From: Sediminibacillus dalangtanensis
GTDB taxonomy: Bacteria; Bacillota; Bacilli; Bacillales; Amphibacillaceae
Length of the DNA: 64,000 nt
Reading direction: 5' to 3'
Assembly: GCF_017792025.1 (NCBI RefSeq)
Contig: NZ_CP046956.1
Span: forward strand, 3,534,001-3,598,000
The translations under genes were made by a program, and so were the position numbers. Under the pieces are notes generated by a model. It made no database searches. It was given only the letters and a program-made list of their open reading frames with translations, and was not told where the DNA came from. How positions within the stretch are numbered: position 1 is the stretch's first letter; every line of letters begins with the position of its first letter. Shown piece after piece: positions 11,606 to 19,007 of the stretch.

Positions 11606-12787
11606 TCAACGCACTTCCAGCAAAATCGCATCTCCCTGTCCGCCGCCGCTGCAAATGGCGGCAATCCCGAGACCGCCTCCTTGTCTTTTTAATGCATGGA
11701 TAAGCGTCAGAATAATACGCGCACCACTGGCCCCGATCGGATGACCTAATGCAACCGCGCCGCCGTTAATGTTCACCTTTTCCAAGTCCAGATCGGCAAT
11801 GGCACTGCTGGCCAGCGATACGGCGGCAAATGCCTCATTCACTTCGAACAAATCGATATCTTCCAAGGACTTTCCTGTTTTCTGCAGTAAGGCATTTATC
11901 ACCAGGCCGGGGGTCTGTGGGAAGTTTTCCGCCTCGACTGCTATTTCCTCGTGGGCAAGCACATAAGCCATCGGTTCCTGCCCCTCCGCATTAGCCCTTT
12001 CTTCCGACATCATCAGCATGGCACAGGCCCCATCATTGACTCCGGGCGCATTTCCCGCTGTGATGGTTCCATCCTTATCAAAGGCTGGACGCAAGGAAGC
12101 AAGTGCTTCCAATGTTGTCTCTTTTCTCGGTGCTTCATCGCGATTTACCACAAGCGGTTCTCCCTTCCGGCGCGGTACCTCGACCGGTTCGATTTCATCT
12201 GTAAAAATCCCTTCATCGATTGCTTTGACTGCCCGCTGCTGGCTGCGCAGCGCCCATTCATCTTGTTCCTTCCTGGTGATGCCGAGCTCCGCTGCCGTCT
12301 TGTTGCCGTAACTACCCATATGGACTCCGGCAAATGAACAGGTCAATCCGTCGTGAATCATCATATCCTTCACTTGTTGATCACCCATGCGGTAACCGTT
12401 TCTGGCATTTGGCAGGAAATATGGGGCATTGCTCATGCTCTCCATCCCGCCAGCGATGATAATTTCTTCCTCGCCAAGCCGGATCAATTGATCAGCTAGC
12501 GTCACACTACGCATACCCGAGGCACATACCTTATTGATGGTTTCTGTCTTTACTTCCCAGGGAATGCCTGCCTCCCTGGCAGCCTGCCGGGACGGGAGCT
12601 GTCCCTGTCCTCCCTGCAAGACCGTGCCCATGATCACCTCATCCACCTTTTTAGGCTCAAGGTTGCTTTGTTGAAGCGCCGCCGCAATCGCTCTGCCTCC
12701 TAATTGCGCTGCAGTCAGCGTACTGAGCGCTCCTCCCAGTTTGCCAAAAGGCGTTCTTGATCCTGCCACAATCACCGATTTTGTCAT
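11606..12787 (-). CDS. Acetyl-CoA acetyltransferase (thiolase)
   Basis: 393-residue biosynthetic/degradative type II thiolase (AtoB/MmgA/ThlA type). It cleaves acetoacetyl-CoA or condenses two acetyl-CoA. The acyl-enzyme Cys88 lies in NKVCASGMRSV, the His in GGAVALGHPIGASG and the second catalytic Cys in CSGGGQGDA near the C-terminus. ATG start with GGGAGG. The gene follows fadF after a gap of about 170 bp that contains its own probable operator, a cre site and a weak hairpin. It may therefore be transcribed both from fadF read-through and from an internal promoter. Confidence 0.96.
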   Translation of the reverse strand: MTKSVIVAGSRTPFGKLGGALSTLTAAQLGGRAIAAALQQSNLEPKKVDEVIMGTVLQGGQGQLPSRQAAREAGIPWEVKTETINKVCASGMRSVTLADQLIRLGEEEIIIAGGMESMSNAPYFLPNARNGYRMGDQQVKDMMIHDGLTCSFAGVHMGSYGNKTAAELGITRKEQDEWALRSQQRAVKAIDEGIFTDEIEPVEVPRRKGEPLVVNRDEAPRKETTLEALASLRPAFDKDGTITAGNAPGVNDGACAMLMMSEERANAEGQEPMAYVLAHEEIAVEAENFPQTPGLVINALLQKTGKSLEDIDLFEVNEAFAAVSLASSAIADLDLEKVNINGGAVALGHPIGASGARIILTLIHALKRQGGGLGIAAICSGGGQGDAILLEVR

Positions 12788-12808
12788 GTTTTATTCCTCC
12801 CTTGTTTT

Positions 12809-12822
12809 TGTTAACGCTTACA
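12809..12822 (-). promoter_or_regulatory. cre site (CcpA operator) upstream of the thiolase operon
   Basis: TGTAAGCGTTAACA on the minus strand matches the catabolite-responsive element consensus TGNNANCGNTNNCA at every defined position. It lies just upstream of the thiolase ribosome binding site, a position suited to roadblock repression by CcpA. Confidence 0.75.
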
Positions 12823-12831
12823 TTTGTCCCG

Positions 12832-12849
12832 ATTGAACGTTCGCTCAAT
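12832..12849 (-). promoter_or_regulatory. Candidate TetR-family operator upstream of the thiolase gene
   Basis: ATTGAACGTTCGCTCAAT is a near-perfect palindrome. Its minus strand shares the pattern ATTGA-NN-GAA-N-GTTCA with the site upstream of fadF (15218-15236). A shared element before both transcription units, with a TetR gene in the same operon, suggests autoregulation of the block. Confidence 0.55.
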
Positions 12850-12866
12850 ATAGTGGCAAAAGGCAA

Positions 12867-12890
12867 GGAACTGTTCATCAGAGCAGTTCC
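12867..12890 (-). terminator. Weak hairpin after fadF (possible attenuator)
   Basis: A 7-bp stem (GGAACTG / CAGTTCC) with a 10-nt loop, followed on the minus strand by a poor T stretch. It may only partly terminate fadF transcripts before the thiolase gene. Confidence 0.35.
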
Positions 12891-12955
12891 TTCTCCTATT
12901 CGCTCTTACCTTCACTTTTTCATACACATTTATATCTAGTAAAGCACTTCGCTGT

Positions 12956-15094
12956 TTATGCCGTTTTTTCCTCTTTTTTTTCAAAAACCGACAATGCCAA
13001 GATTTCCGCTACATCCATCGTGCTGATATCTTCATCCACTTCTTTGGCTTTCGTACCGTCGCTCAACATGGTTAAACAAAACGGACATGCACTCGAAATC
13101 ATCGTCGGATTAACCTTCAGTGCCTGTTCTGTCCGGGTCACGTTTATCCGGTTTCCTGTTTTATCTTCGGTCCACATCAGCCCGCCTCCGGCTCCACAGC
13201 ACATTCCATTCTCCCTGTTCCTATCCATTTCCACCAGACTTATGCCGGGAATCCTTTTCAGTATTTCCCTCGGAGGATCATAAACGCCATTGTATCTGCC
13301 TAAATAACAGGAATCATGGTAGGTCAGCGTTTCATTGATTTCCCTGCTCGGTTTCAAACGTCCTTCGGTGACAAGGTCATATAGCAACTGGGTATGGTGG
13401 TACACTTCGGCTTCAAACCCAAAGTCAGGATATTCATTCTTAAAGATGTTATAGGCGTGTGGATCGATGGTGACGATCTTTTGTACGTTGTGCTTTTGAA
13501 ATTCTTTAATGTTTTTCTCAGCAAGCTCCTGGAAAAGAAATTCGTTTCCGATCCGGCGGGCTGTATCGCCGGAGTTGGCTTCTTTGTTCCCCAGGATGGC
13601 GAATTTCACGCCGGCTTCATTCATCAGTTTGGCGAAGGCCATGGCAATTTTTTGACTGCGGTTGTCATAAGAGCCCATCGAACTGACCCAGAATAGATAC
13701 TCAAATTCCTCACCGGCTTTTTTCAATTCTTTCACTGTCGGAATTGAAACATCCTGATCAAGATCGCGCCAATTCTCCCGTTCTTTTTTCGATAATCCCC
13801 ACGGGTTTCCCTGTCGTTCGATATTCATCATCGCCCGCTGGGCATCCTGGTCCATCCTTCCTTCCGTTAACACAAGGTAACGGCGCAAATCGATGATTTT
13901 ATCAACGTGTTCATTCATGACCGGACACTGGTCCTCACAATTCCTGCATGTGGTACATGCCCAAAGTTCTTCTTCCGTTATCACATCACCAATTAAGCTG
14001 GTATTGTTCACAGACTCCAATCCTGCGGCAACTTCGTCCTTTGCAGCCCCTGCATTTCTGGCCATTTGGGCCAGCTGGTTTCCTTCCGTATTGGCAAAAG
14101 CATAACTAGGAACCCATGGCGATTGGCCGGTGACAGCAGCACCTTTTTCGGTCAGATGATCGCGAAGTTTGACAATCAAGTCCATCGGCGACAGCATCTT
14201 CCCAGTCCCTGTTGCCGGACAAACATTGGTGCAGCGTCCGCATTCGACACATGCATATAGATCGATCAGCTGCAGCTGGTTAAAGTCTTCGATCTTACTG
14301 ACTCCGAAGGAAACCTCTTCTTCGTCGACCTCATCATCCACTTCAAAGTCCAATTTTTTCAGTTTACCTGGGGGTGTCTGCCTGCTTAAAAAAACATTGG
14401 CAGGAGCCGCCAGGAGATGAGCGTGTTTCGATTGTGGCACATAGACGAGAAAGCTGAGCAGTGCCAACAGATGAACCCACCAGGCAACAAAAAACACGGC
14501 AGCCGCAGCAGTAGGAGAAAGCCAAGAGAAAGCGTTTGCAATTAAGGACGCAACAGGCTCTGTCCAAGCGGTTTCATGCCCGTGCCAGACCATTCCCATG
14601 CCATTTCCGATCAAGACAGACAGCATTAGCGTACCGATAAACAGCAGCACCAGACCTGCTTTAAATCCCCGCTTCAACCGGACGAGTTTTTCAATATACC
14701 GTCTGTAAAATGCCCAAACCACCGCGACGAGGATCATCAAGGTGACCAGCTCTTGAAAAAAAGTAAATCCTGGGTAAAGCGGTCCTAAAGGCAAGTGTGC
14801 GCCTGGAACCAAACCTTTGACAATGAAATCGATCGCCCCGAATTGAACCAGAAGGAAGCCATAAAACATCATCACATGGATGGCGCCCGACTTTTTATCC
14901 TTCAACAGTTTTTTCTGACCAAAGACGTTGATCCAGACACGGTTCAACCGCTGTTTGATTTCCCCGTCGAATTCAAATTTTTTCCCCATTTTGATATAAG
15001 CAATCCTCGTCCTGACTACCCGAACGAATAAGTATATACCATAACCAGTAACAGCTAAAAATAAAATCCAATTAAGCAACAGTAGTCCGTCCAT
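12956..15094 (-). CDS. fadF: FadF-type membrane Fe-S oxidoreductase (ETF:menaquinone route)
   Basis: A 712-residue membrane iron-sulfur protein. The N-terminal third has about six membrane helices of the NarI/respiratory gamma-subunit type. It is followed by two [4Fe-4S] motifs (CVECGRCTNVCP and CTTCRNCEDQCP) and a C-terminal pair of cysteine-rich CCG domains (SCYLGR with CCGAGGG, then CPFC). This is the architecture of B. subtilis FadF, thought to move electrons from acyl-CoA dehydrogenase/ETF to the quinone pool. I start at the ATG before DGLLLLN, with GGTGGGGGG upstream, rather than a GTG five codons earlier. It is the first gene of the operon, behind a probable repressible promoter. Confidence 0.92.
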   Translation of the reverse strand: MDGLLLLNWILFLAVTGYGIYLFVRVVRTRIAYIKMGKKFEFDGEIKQRLNRVWINVFGQKKLLKDKKSGAIHVMMFYGFLLVQFGAIDFIVKGLVPGAHLPLGPLYPGFTFFQELVTLMILVAVVWAFYRRYIEKLVRLKRGFKAGLVLLFIGTLMLSVLIGNGMGMVWHGHETAWTEPVASLIANAFSWLSPTAAAAVFFVAWWVHLLALLSFLVYVPQSKHAHLLAAPANVFLSRQTPPGKLKKLDFEVDDEVDEEEVSFGVSKIEDFNQLQLIDLYACVECGRCTNVCPATGTGKMLSPMDLIVKLRDHLTEKGAAVTGQSPWVPSYAFANTEGNQLAQMARNAGAAKDEVAAGLESVNNTSLIGDVITEEELWACTTCRNCEDQCPVMNEHVDKIIDLRRYLVLTEGRMDQDAQRAMMNIERQGNPWGLSKKERENWRDLDQDVSIPTVKELKKAGEEFEYLFWVSSMGSYDNRSQKIAMAFAKLMNEAGVKFAILGNKEANSGDTARRIGNEFLFQELAEKNIKEFQKHNVQKIVTIDPHAYNIFKNEYPDFGFEAEVYHHTQLLYDLVTEGRLKPSREINETLTYHDSCYLGRYNGVYDPPREILKRIPGISLVEMDRNRENGMCCGAGGGLMWTEDKTGNRINVTRTEQALKVNPTMISSACPFCLTMLSDGTKAKEVDEDISTMDVAEILALSVFEKKEEKTA

Positions 15095-15208
15095 TATCCA
15101 TCCCCCCACCTTGTCGTAATGATCTGTTGATGTGACAGTTGTTACGGATCAATCCGATTCGTTTTCCAGAATCGTTTCCTCCTCTGCACAAAATGCTTAT
15201 ATATCTAC

Positions 15209-15236
15209 TTTATATTATGAATGAACATTCAGTCAA
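15209..15236 (-). promoter_or_regulatory. fadF promoter with an embedded inverted-repeat operator
   Basis: -35 TTGACT (15231-15236), a 16-bp spacer and -10 TATAAA (15209-15214) on the minus strand. The spacer region holds the inverted repeat TGAATG-AA-CATTCA (15218-15231), overlapping the edge of the -35. A repressor bound here would block polymerase directly. The site resembles the half-sites of Bacillus FadR operators (TGAATGA / TCATTCA) with a shorter spacing. Confidence 0.65.
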
Positions 15237-15343
15237 TATGAATATGCGAATTTTTCCACATTTTAAGATCGTTTTAAGGCGAAAATGCATACTTTGGTAA
15301 ACTCGTTAAAAACTAGTGGGAAATAGAAGAAGGGAGAACTACT

Positions 15344-15523
15344 ATGAAGGAAGTTATTCTATCCCTGTTAACCGGCTTGGTCGTCGGTTTTATTTTTGCT
15401 TGGGGAAAGCTGCCCATACCCGCTCCGCCGGCTCTTGCGGGTGTAATAGGAATCATCGGCATCTATTTGGGTTTTAAATTATTTCACTATGCCGAGCCGT
15501 TGATCCAAAGGCTGTTTTCATAG
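15344..15523 (+). CDS. XapX domain small membrane protein
   Basis: A 59-residue protein beginning MKEVILSLLTGLVVGFIFAW. It has two hydrophobic segments separated by a conserved proline-rich turn (KLPIPAPPALAGVIGIIGIYLG). This is the XapX (DUF1427) pattern, a small two-helix membrane family of unknown function. The ATG has AAGGGAG seven bases upstream. It lies in the gap between fadF and gsiB on the opposite strand and appears monocistronic. Confidence 0.85.
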   Translation: MKEVILSLLTGLVVGFIFAWGKLPIPAPPALAGVIGIIGIYLGFKLFHYAEPLIQRLFS

Positions 15524-15721
15524 CATATAATGGATACCATGGTGCTGCTCCCTTTTATCACCGAAAATGGGGATGCCTCAACCTTGAACCGCCTTTTGCT
15601 TCACTCCCGAAATAATTGGCAGGATTCCTTTGTTCCAGTGGAGGTACTAGAATGGGATGAACGTCTTTTTTTATCTGATTCTCGTTCCTTTCCTCCTTCA
15701 TGGATTTGTGTACATAAAAAA

Positions 15722-15749
15722 GAGAGGAAGAAACGTATTTCTTCCTCTC
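15722..15749 (-). terminator. Rho-independent terminator of gsiB
   Basis: A perfect 12-bp stem (GAGAGGAAGAAA / TTTCTTCCTCTC) with a 4-nt loop, followed by a T run on the minus strand, 33 bp past the gsiB stop. Confidence 0.88.
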
Positions 15750-15781
15750 CTTTACGCGAAAACCAAATCCTTAACCGCCTA

Positions 15782-16189
15782 TTAAGAATTGTTGTTATTG
15801 TTTTTTCGCTGTTGGCCACGGCGTTCGCCGCCTTTTTGACCAATTTCTTCATAAAATTCTTCGTCATGGTTTCTGGAAGTAGCGTTACCGCCTTTTTGGC
15901 CAATTTCTTCATAGAATTCTTCGTCGTGATTTTGTGAAGTAGTTTCGCCGCCTTTTTGGCCTATTTCTTCATAGAATTCACGATCATGTGTCTTGGAAGT
16001 GGTTTCGCCACCTTTTTGACCGATCTCTTCATAGAATTCTTGGTCATGATTTTGCGAAGTAGTTTCGCCGCCTTTTTGACCAATCTCTTCATAGAATTCG
16101 CGGTCATGGTTTTTGGAAGTAGTTTGTCCGCCTTTTTGACCTGCTTCCTCTACTGACATCTTTCTATTGTTGTTATCATTCTTAGCCAT
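15782..16189 (-). CDS. gsiB: GsiB, general stress protein with KGG repeats
   Basis: A 135-residue, very hydrophilic protein made of five tandem 20-residue repeats of the type EFYEEIGQKGGETTSKNHD. They follow the leader MSVEEAGQKGG, and the protein ends in an Asn-rich tail. This is the layout of B. subtilis GsiB, a sigma-B-induced desiccation/salt stress protein of the KGG-repeat, LEA-like class with no enzymatic activity. The start has AAAGGAG upstream. A candidate sigma-B promoter precedes it and a strong terminator follows. The near-identical repeats make copy-number change by slippage likely. Confidence 0.93.
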   Translation of the reverse strand: MAKNDNNNRKMSVEEAGQKGGQTTSKNHDREFYEEIGQKGGETTSQNHDQEFYEEIGQKGGETTSKTHDREFYEEIGQKGGETTSQNHDEEFYEEIGQKGGNATSRNHDEEFYEEIGQKGGERRGQQRKNNNNNS

Positions 16190-16251
16190 GCTGTAAAACT
16201 CCTTTCCTTAAAGTTAATGATTATCTCTTACATTACTACTAGTTCCACTAT

Positions 16252-16277
16252 CCACCCATTGGTTAAACCTTTCAAAC
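16252..16277 (-). promoter_or_regulatory. Candidate sigma-B promoter of gsiB
   Basis: GTTTGA (16272-16277), 14-bp spacer, GGGTGG (16252-16257) on the minus strand, against consensus GTTTAA-N12-15-GGGTAT. About 65 bp before the gsiB ATG. The gene is a classic sigma-B target in B. subtilis. Confidence 0.55.
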
Positions 16278-16316
16278 AAATTTTTTTTGGAATGGGGAGC
16301 AGGAAATTCCTGCTAT

Positions 16317-16342
16317 TTTTAATCAAGGCTTTTAGAGGGTAA
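16317..16342 (+). promoter_or_regulatory. Candidate sigma-B promoter of the YrhK-like gene
   Basis: TTTTAA (16317-16322), 14-bp spacer, GGGTAA (16337-16342), 34 bp before the ATG. Only weakly like the -35 consensus but good at -10, and divergent from the gsiB promoter. Confidence 0.4.
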
Positions 16343-16376
16343 AGATAAATAATCGAATAAAGAGAGGTGAAGCAGT

Positions 16377-16658
16377 ATGCCGAAGATAAAGGATGAAAAG
16401 GACTATGTCGATATTCAGATGGGCAGGTTCCAACTGTTCTTTAACAAAAAGTATCGTTTGATATCTTTAACGAATGATATTGCCCTCGGTCTCTGGTTTT
16501 TTATCGGCAGTATCTTCTTTCTCTGGAAACAGACGCAGACAATCGGGACGGTATTGTTCATTCTGGGAAGTGCCCAGCTGTTAATCCGTCCATTATTGAA
16601 GATCATCCACGCCTTTTACTTAAAACGAACACCTCCCCATCATCAGGATGAACCGTAA
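16377..16658 (+). CDS. YrhK-like small membrane protein
   Basis: 93 residues with two membrane helices (ALGLWFFIGSIFFLW and IGTVLFILGSAQLLIRP) and a charged N-terminus. The pattern MGRFQLFFNKKY...LGSAQLLIRP is that of the YrhK-like domain, of unknown function. The ATG has AGAGAGGTG upstream. It diverges from gsiB, and both have sigma-B-like promoters, so a stress role is plausible. A terminator begins at its stop codon. Confidence 0.75.
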   Translation: MPKIKDEKDYVDIQMGRFQLFFNKKYRLISLTNDIALGLWFFIGSIFFLWKQTQTIGTVLFILGSAQLLIRPLLKIIHAFYLKRTPPHHQDEP

Positions 16659-16696
16659 AAAAGACTGGCCGCAAAAAATTACCGGCCAGTCTTTTT
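16657..16696 (+). terminator. Rho-independent terminator of the YrhK-like gene
   Basis: 14-bp arms AAAAAGACTGGCCG / CGGCCAGTCTTTTT around an AT-rich loop, immediately at the stop codon. Confidence 0.9.
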
Positions 16697-16794
16697 ACCG
16701 TCATGCAATGTCGGAATCGATAGAAACTGCGCATTAATGAAGATTCTCTTTTTATAAGGCTCTCACTCGGTCTAATGAAGTGGCGTGTATATCC

Positions 16795-16918
16795 AGCGCG
16801 GCTGAAAACACTCCCTTTCCGGGGGCAGCACCTCAGCCTCCTCGTGAGAAAAGTGCACTCCCTGCGGGGTCTTCGGAAGCTGCTCTTCCCCCAGGAGTGT
16901 CGCATTTTCCGCCGCTTA
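16795..16918. repeat. Family-1 foldback repeat, copy A
   Basis: About 125 bp noncoding repeat with the family signature CTCCCTTTCCGGGGGCAGC at one end and CAGGAGTGTCGCATTTTCCGC at the other; the ends are partly self-complementary. It is paired with oppositely oriented copy B 85 bp away. Together they fill the gap between the YrhK-like and DUF421 genes. Confidence 0.75.
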
Positions 16919-17003
16919 AGGTGGATTTCTGATTAAGGGTGAAGAAGTACTAAAACTTGTCTAACGTGTGGTATTCCTAATCCAAATTCAGAACCCCCCC
17001 TAC

Positions 17004-17126
17004 CAGCGGAGGAAATACCTGCAGACTCCAGCGGGAGCAAAGGCCTCGGTGAGATCCCGCAGAGCGTTAGCTCGAGGAAGCTCACCAGCCGCCCGCGGAA
17101 AGCGAAAGGTATTTCCGCAGCGCTGG
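17004..17126. repeat. Family-1 foldback repeat, copy B
   Basis: Opposite orientation to copy A: AGCGGAGGAAATACC with GACTCCAGCGGGAG at the left, CCCGCGGAAAGCG with AGGTATTTCCGC at the right. The outer arms GGAAATACCT / AGGTATTTCC can pair. Confidence 0.8.
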
Positions 17127-17236
17127 ACTACATCCCTTCTATGTAAGGTGACAAGTATTTCACTAAAAGGTATTGAGTAGTTTATATGAACAGCGTCAAG
17201 CAACAGCAACAAATTATTCAGAATGAGTCCATTTAT

Positions 17237-17923
17237 TTATTCATCATAGCTTTGAATGACGAATCCGTCTGTTCTGCTCCATTCTCCATAATATACTTGT
17301 TCCAATTCGTATCCTTCTTTACGGAGCTGCTGTCGCAGCCACTCTTCACTTTTGCCGATGTCATTCAGCGTACTATCATTGATATCCCCTTCTTCAACCA
17401 GGAGGAAGGTTATATCACTCTTCTGGAAATCCTGCAGATAATCTTGTTTCGCGAGCGGTTTTTCGCCTGCTTTTTGCAATACACTTACTGTCCCACTGTT
17501 TTCCAATACGGCATACGCAACTTCTTTCAATGAAAAAATCCCCTCCATCCGGAGCAAAGTGCGCAATTGTTCAATTTCCAGTTTGGCTTTTTTGAGTTGT
17601 TTAATGTTGATTTTTCCTTTTTCGATTAAAATGGTAGGTTTGCCCTTGATGACATTGCGCCAGTTATCAAACTTTTGAGTACTGCTCTCGATAAGATAAA
17701 CTATTGCTCCCCAAATAAATAAGGCGAACATCATCTGTCCTAACGAAGTTTGCTGTTCATATAAGCCATCCTCGATAATTCCACCGAGAATCAAAGCATA
17801 GACAAAATCGAGTGGAGTAACCTGGGACATCTCCTTTTTCCCAAGAAAGCGGGTGACAATCACGATTCCTATAAGCCCAACTACCAACTTAACAGCAATG
17901 GATAGATAAATAATTTTCTCCAC
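17237..17923 (-). CDS. DUF421/YetF-type membrane protein
   Basis: About 228 residues: three N-terminal membrane helices (IIYLSIAVKLVVGLIGIVIV, VYALILGGII, MMFALFIWGAIVYLI) followed by a soluble domain. GKPTILIEKGKINIKQLKKAKL and the LRMEGIFSLKEVAYAVLENSG block are the DUF421 hallmark. Relatives (YdfR, YrbG, YetF) are spore or cell-envelope proteins of unknown function. The start is uncertain. I use the GTG at 17923, which has AGAAGGA very close upstream; a longer frame runs 47 codons further but is encoded by a dispersed repeat and has no ribosome binding site. The family's usual N-terminus supports the shorter form. Confidence 0.8.
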   Translation of the reverse strand: MEKIIYLSIAVKLVVGLIGIVIVTRFLGKKEMSQVTPLDFVYALILGGIIEDGLYEQQTSLGQMMFALFIWGAIVYLIESSTQKFDNWRNVIKGKPTILIEKGKINIKQLKKAKLEIEQLRTLLRMEGIFSLKEVAYAVLENSGTVSVLQKAGEKPLAKQDYLQDFQKSDITFLLVEEGDINDSTLNDIGKSEEWLRQQLRKEGYELEQVYYGEWSRTDGFVIQSYDE

Positions 17924-17989
17924 TCCTTCTATTTTCTTCTTGCTTATCACTTCCCTAAGCTTTTTCTTAAAAAACTCTTCAAGTAAAAA

Positions 17990-18057
17990 GAGACTGGTAC
18001 AAAAGCATCGTGACCAAAATGAAAACCGAACGATCCACCATTCTTTCGGTTTTTTGA
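17990..18057. repeat. Family-3 nested palindrome, left half
   Basis: Contains the outer arm TACAAAAGCATCGTGACC and the inner hairpin AAAACCGAACGA / TTCTTTCGGTTTT. The matching outer right arm is not adjacent; one is found at 18674-18702, beyond two family-1 copies. Confidence 0.7.
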
Positions 18058-18103
18058 TGAGCAAAAAGCAAATCGTTTTACCCTATAAAAAGTGCAACTT
18101 TCC

Positions 18104-18230
18104 ACTCCGGCAAGGTACTTCGCTTTCCGCGGGCACGGCTTCAGCTAACTTGGCAAAGCATACTGCTTTGCCAAGTGGATCTTCAGCTCGCGCTCATCCC
18201 GCTGGAGTCTGCGTACCTTGCCTCCGTTGA
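18104..18230. repeat. Family-1 foldback repeat, copy C
   Basis: CTCCGGCAAGGTACTTCGC at the left and GCGTACCTTGCCTCCG at the right can pair. The interior carries CTTTCCGCGGGCACGGCTTC and the hairpin CTTGGCAAAGCA / TGCTTTGCCAAG. Close match, in reverse, to the shorter copy G at 39.7 kb. Confidence 0.8.
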
Positions 18231-18455
18231 AGGAGATACTTCCTCTTCTGGTGTATTTTTCGTTTTGCTTATTGCCGTTACGGTAGAAAGCGAAAACGCA
18301 TGGAAACCAGGAGTACTTCTTTATCATTAATATGCTATAAAGAAAAAAGGAACCCCCAAGACTTTCGTCCTCTTCCCTGTTTAGATACCTATCAACCAAT
18401 AGAAGAGAACGATCCATCTTGTCTTGATCATATGGAAATCAGACCACGTAAACAT

Positions 18456-18590
18456 AGCGAAGGCAATATACGGAGACTCCTACGAGAACAGCTCGAGCTG
18501 AAAATCCCGCAAGAAAGCGGTTGGTGCTTTCGGAGGAAGTTGAAGCCGTGCCCGTTGAACGCGTAGTATCTTGCCGTAGCGATTCGAAGC
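18456..18590. repeat. Family-1 foldback repeat, copy D
   Basis: Opposed to copy C. Reads GGCAATATACGGAGACTCC at the left and GCGTAGTATCTTGCC at the right. It is a close reverse complement of copy F at 39.4 kb, including AGCTCGAGCTGAAAATCCCG against CGGGATTTTCAGCTCGTGCT. Confidence 0.8.
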
Positions 18591-18622
18591 ACGCAACAAA
18601 CAACAGGATAAAACGAGAATAT

Positions 18623-18702
18623 ACAAATACAAACCGAACGAATTTGATTGGCAGTTAGAATTCGTTCGGTTTGTACTTTAGTGGCCATGATTTTGTCCCG
18701 GC
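18623..18702. repeat. Family-3 nested palindrome, right half
   Basis: The inner hairpin AAACCGAACGAAT / ATTCGTTCGGTTT is followed by the right outer arm ACTTTAGTGGCCATG and ATTTTGTCCCGGCC. It mirrors the left half at 17990-18057. Confidence 0.75.
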
Positions 18703-18757
18703 CTCTTTCGTTCCGTTCTAGCCCTGCAAATTAAGTGGCTAGCGTGGCGGCTATCTG

Positions 18758-19007
18758 CTTTTCTTGTTGTATAGGAAATGATAAATTTAACTGTCTGTGG
18801 ATAACTATTGGCTGAAACAGCCACGTCCAGCTCCAGCGCCTACCCCCTCGAGGTCTTAAGCCCACCCTCTGTGTGGCAACAAGCGCCACGCCGAGGCTGT
18901 TCTTAAGCTTGTCAGAGGCCCAAACAATGTGGGTTCATGCAGGTGTTGCCACAGGACGTGGCGGCTCTAGCCTGTACTCCTTTAAACTGGCGCTTGCGCT
19001 TTTGTCC
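18758..19007. repeat. Family-2 repeat, copy 1
   Basis: A 250-bp noncoding element running from TTGTATAGGAAATG through CCACGTCCAGCTCCAGCGCC to GGCGCTTGCGCTTTTGTCC, abutting the argS stop codon. The reverse complement of 44285-44492 matches it over its whole length. The exception is a 47-bp segment present only here, bounded by CTTAAG on both sides. Repeats with the GGCGCTTGCGCTTTT end are common between genes in Bacillaceae. Confidence 0.88.

Noticed and set aside
15782..16189. Tandem 60-bp direct repeats, at first taken for a minisatellite or CRISPR-like array.
   Set aside because: They are the coding repeats of GsiB; the periodicity is that of its 20-residue KGG units and there are no unique spacers.
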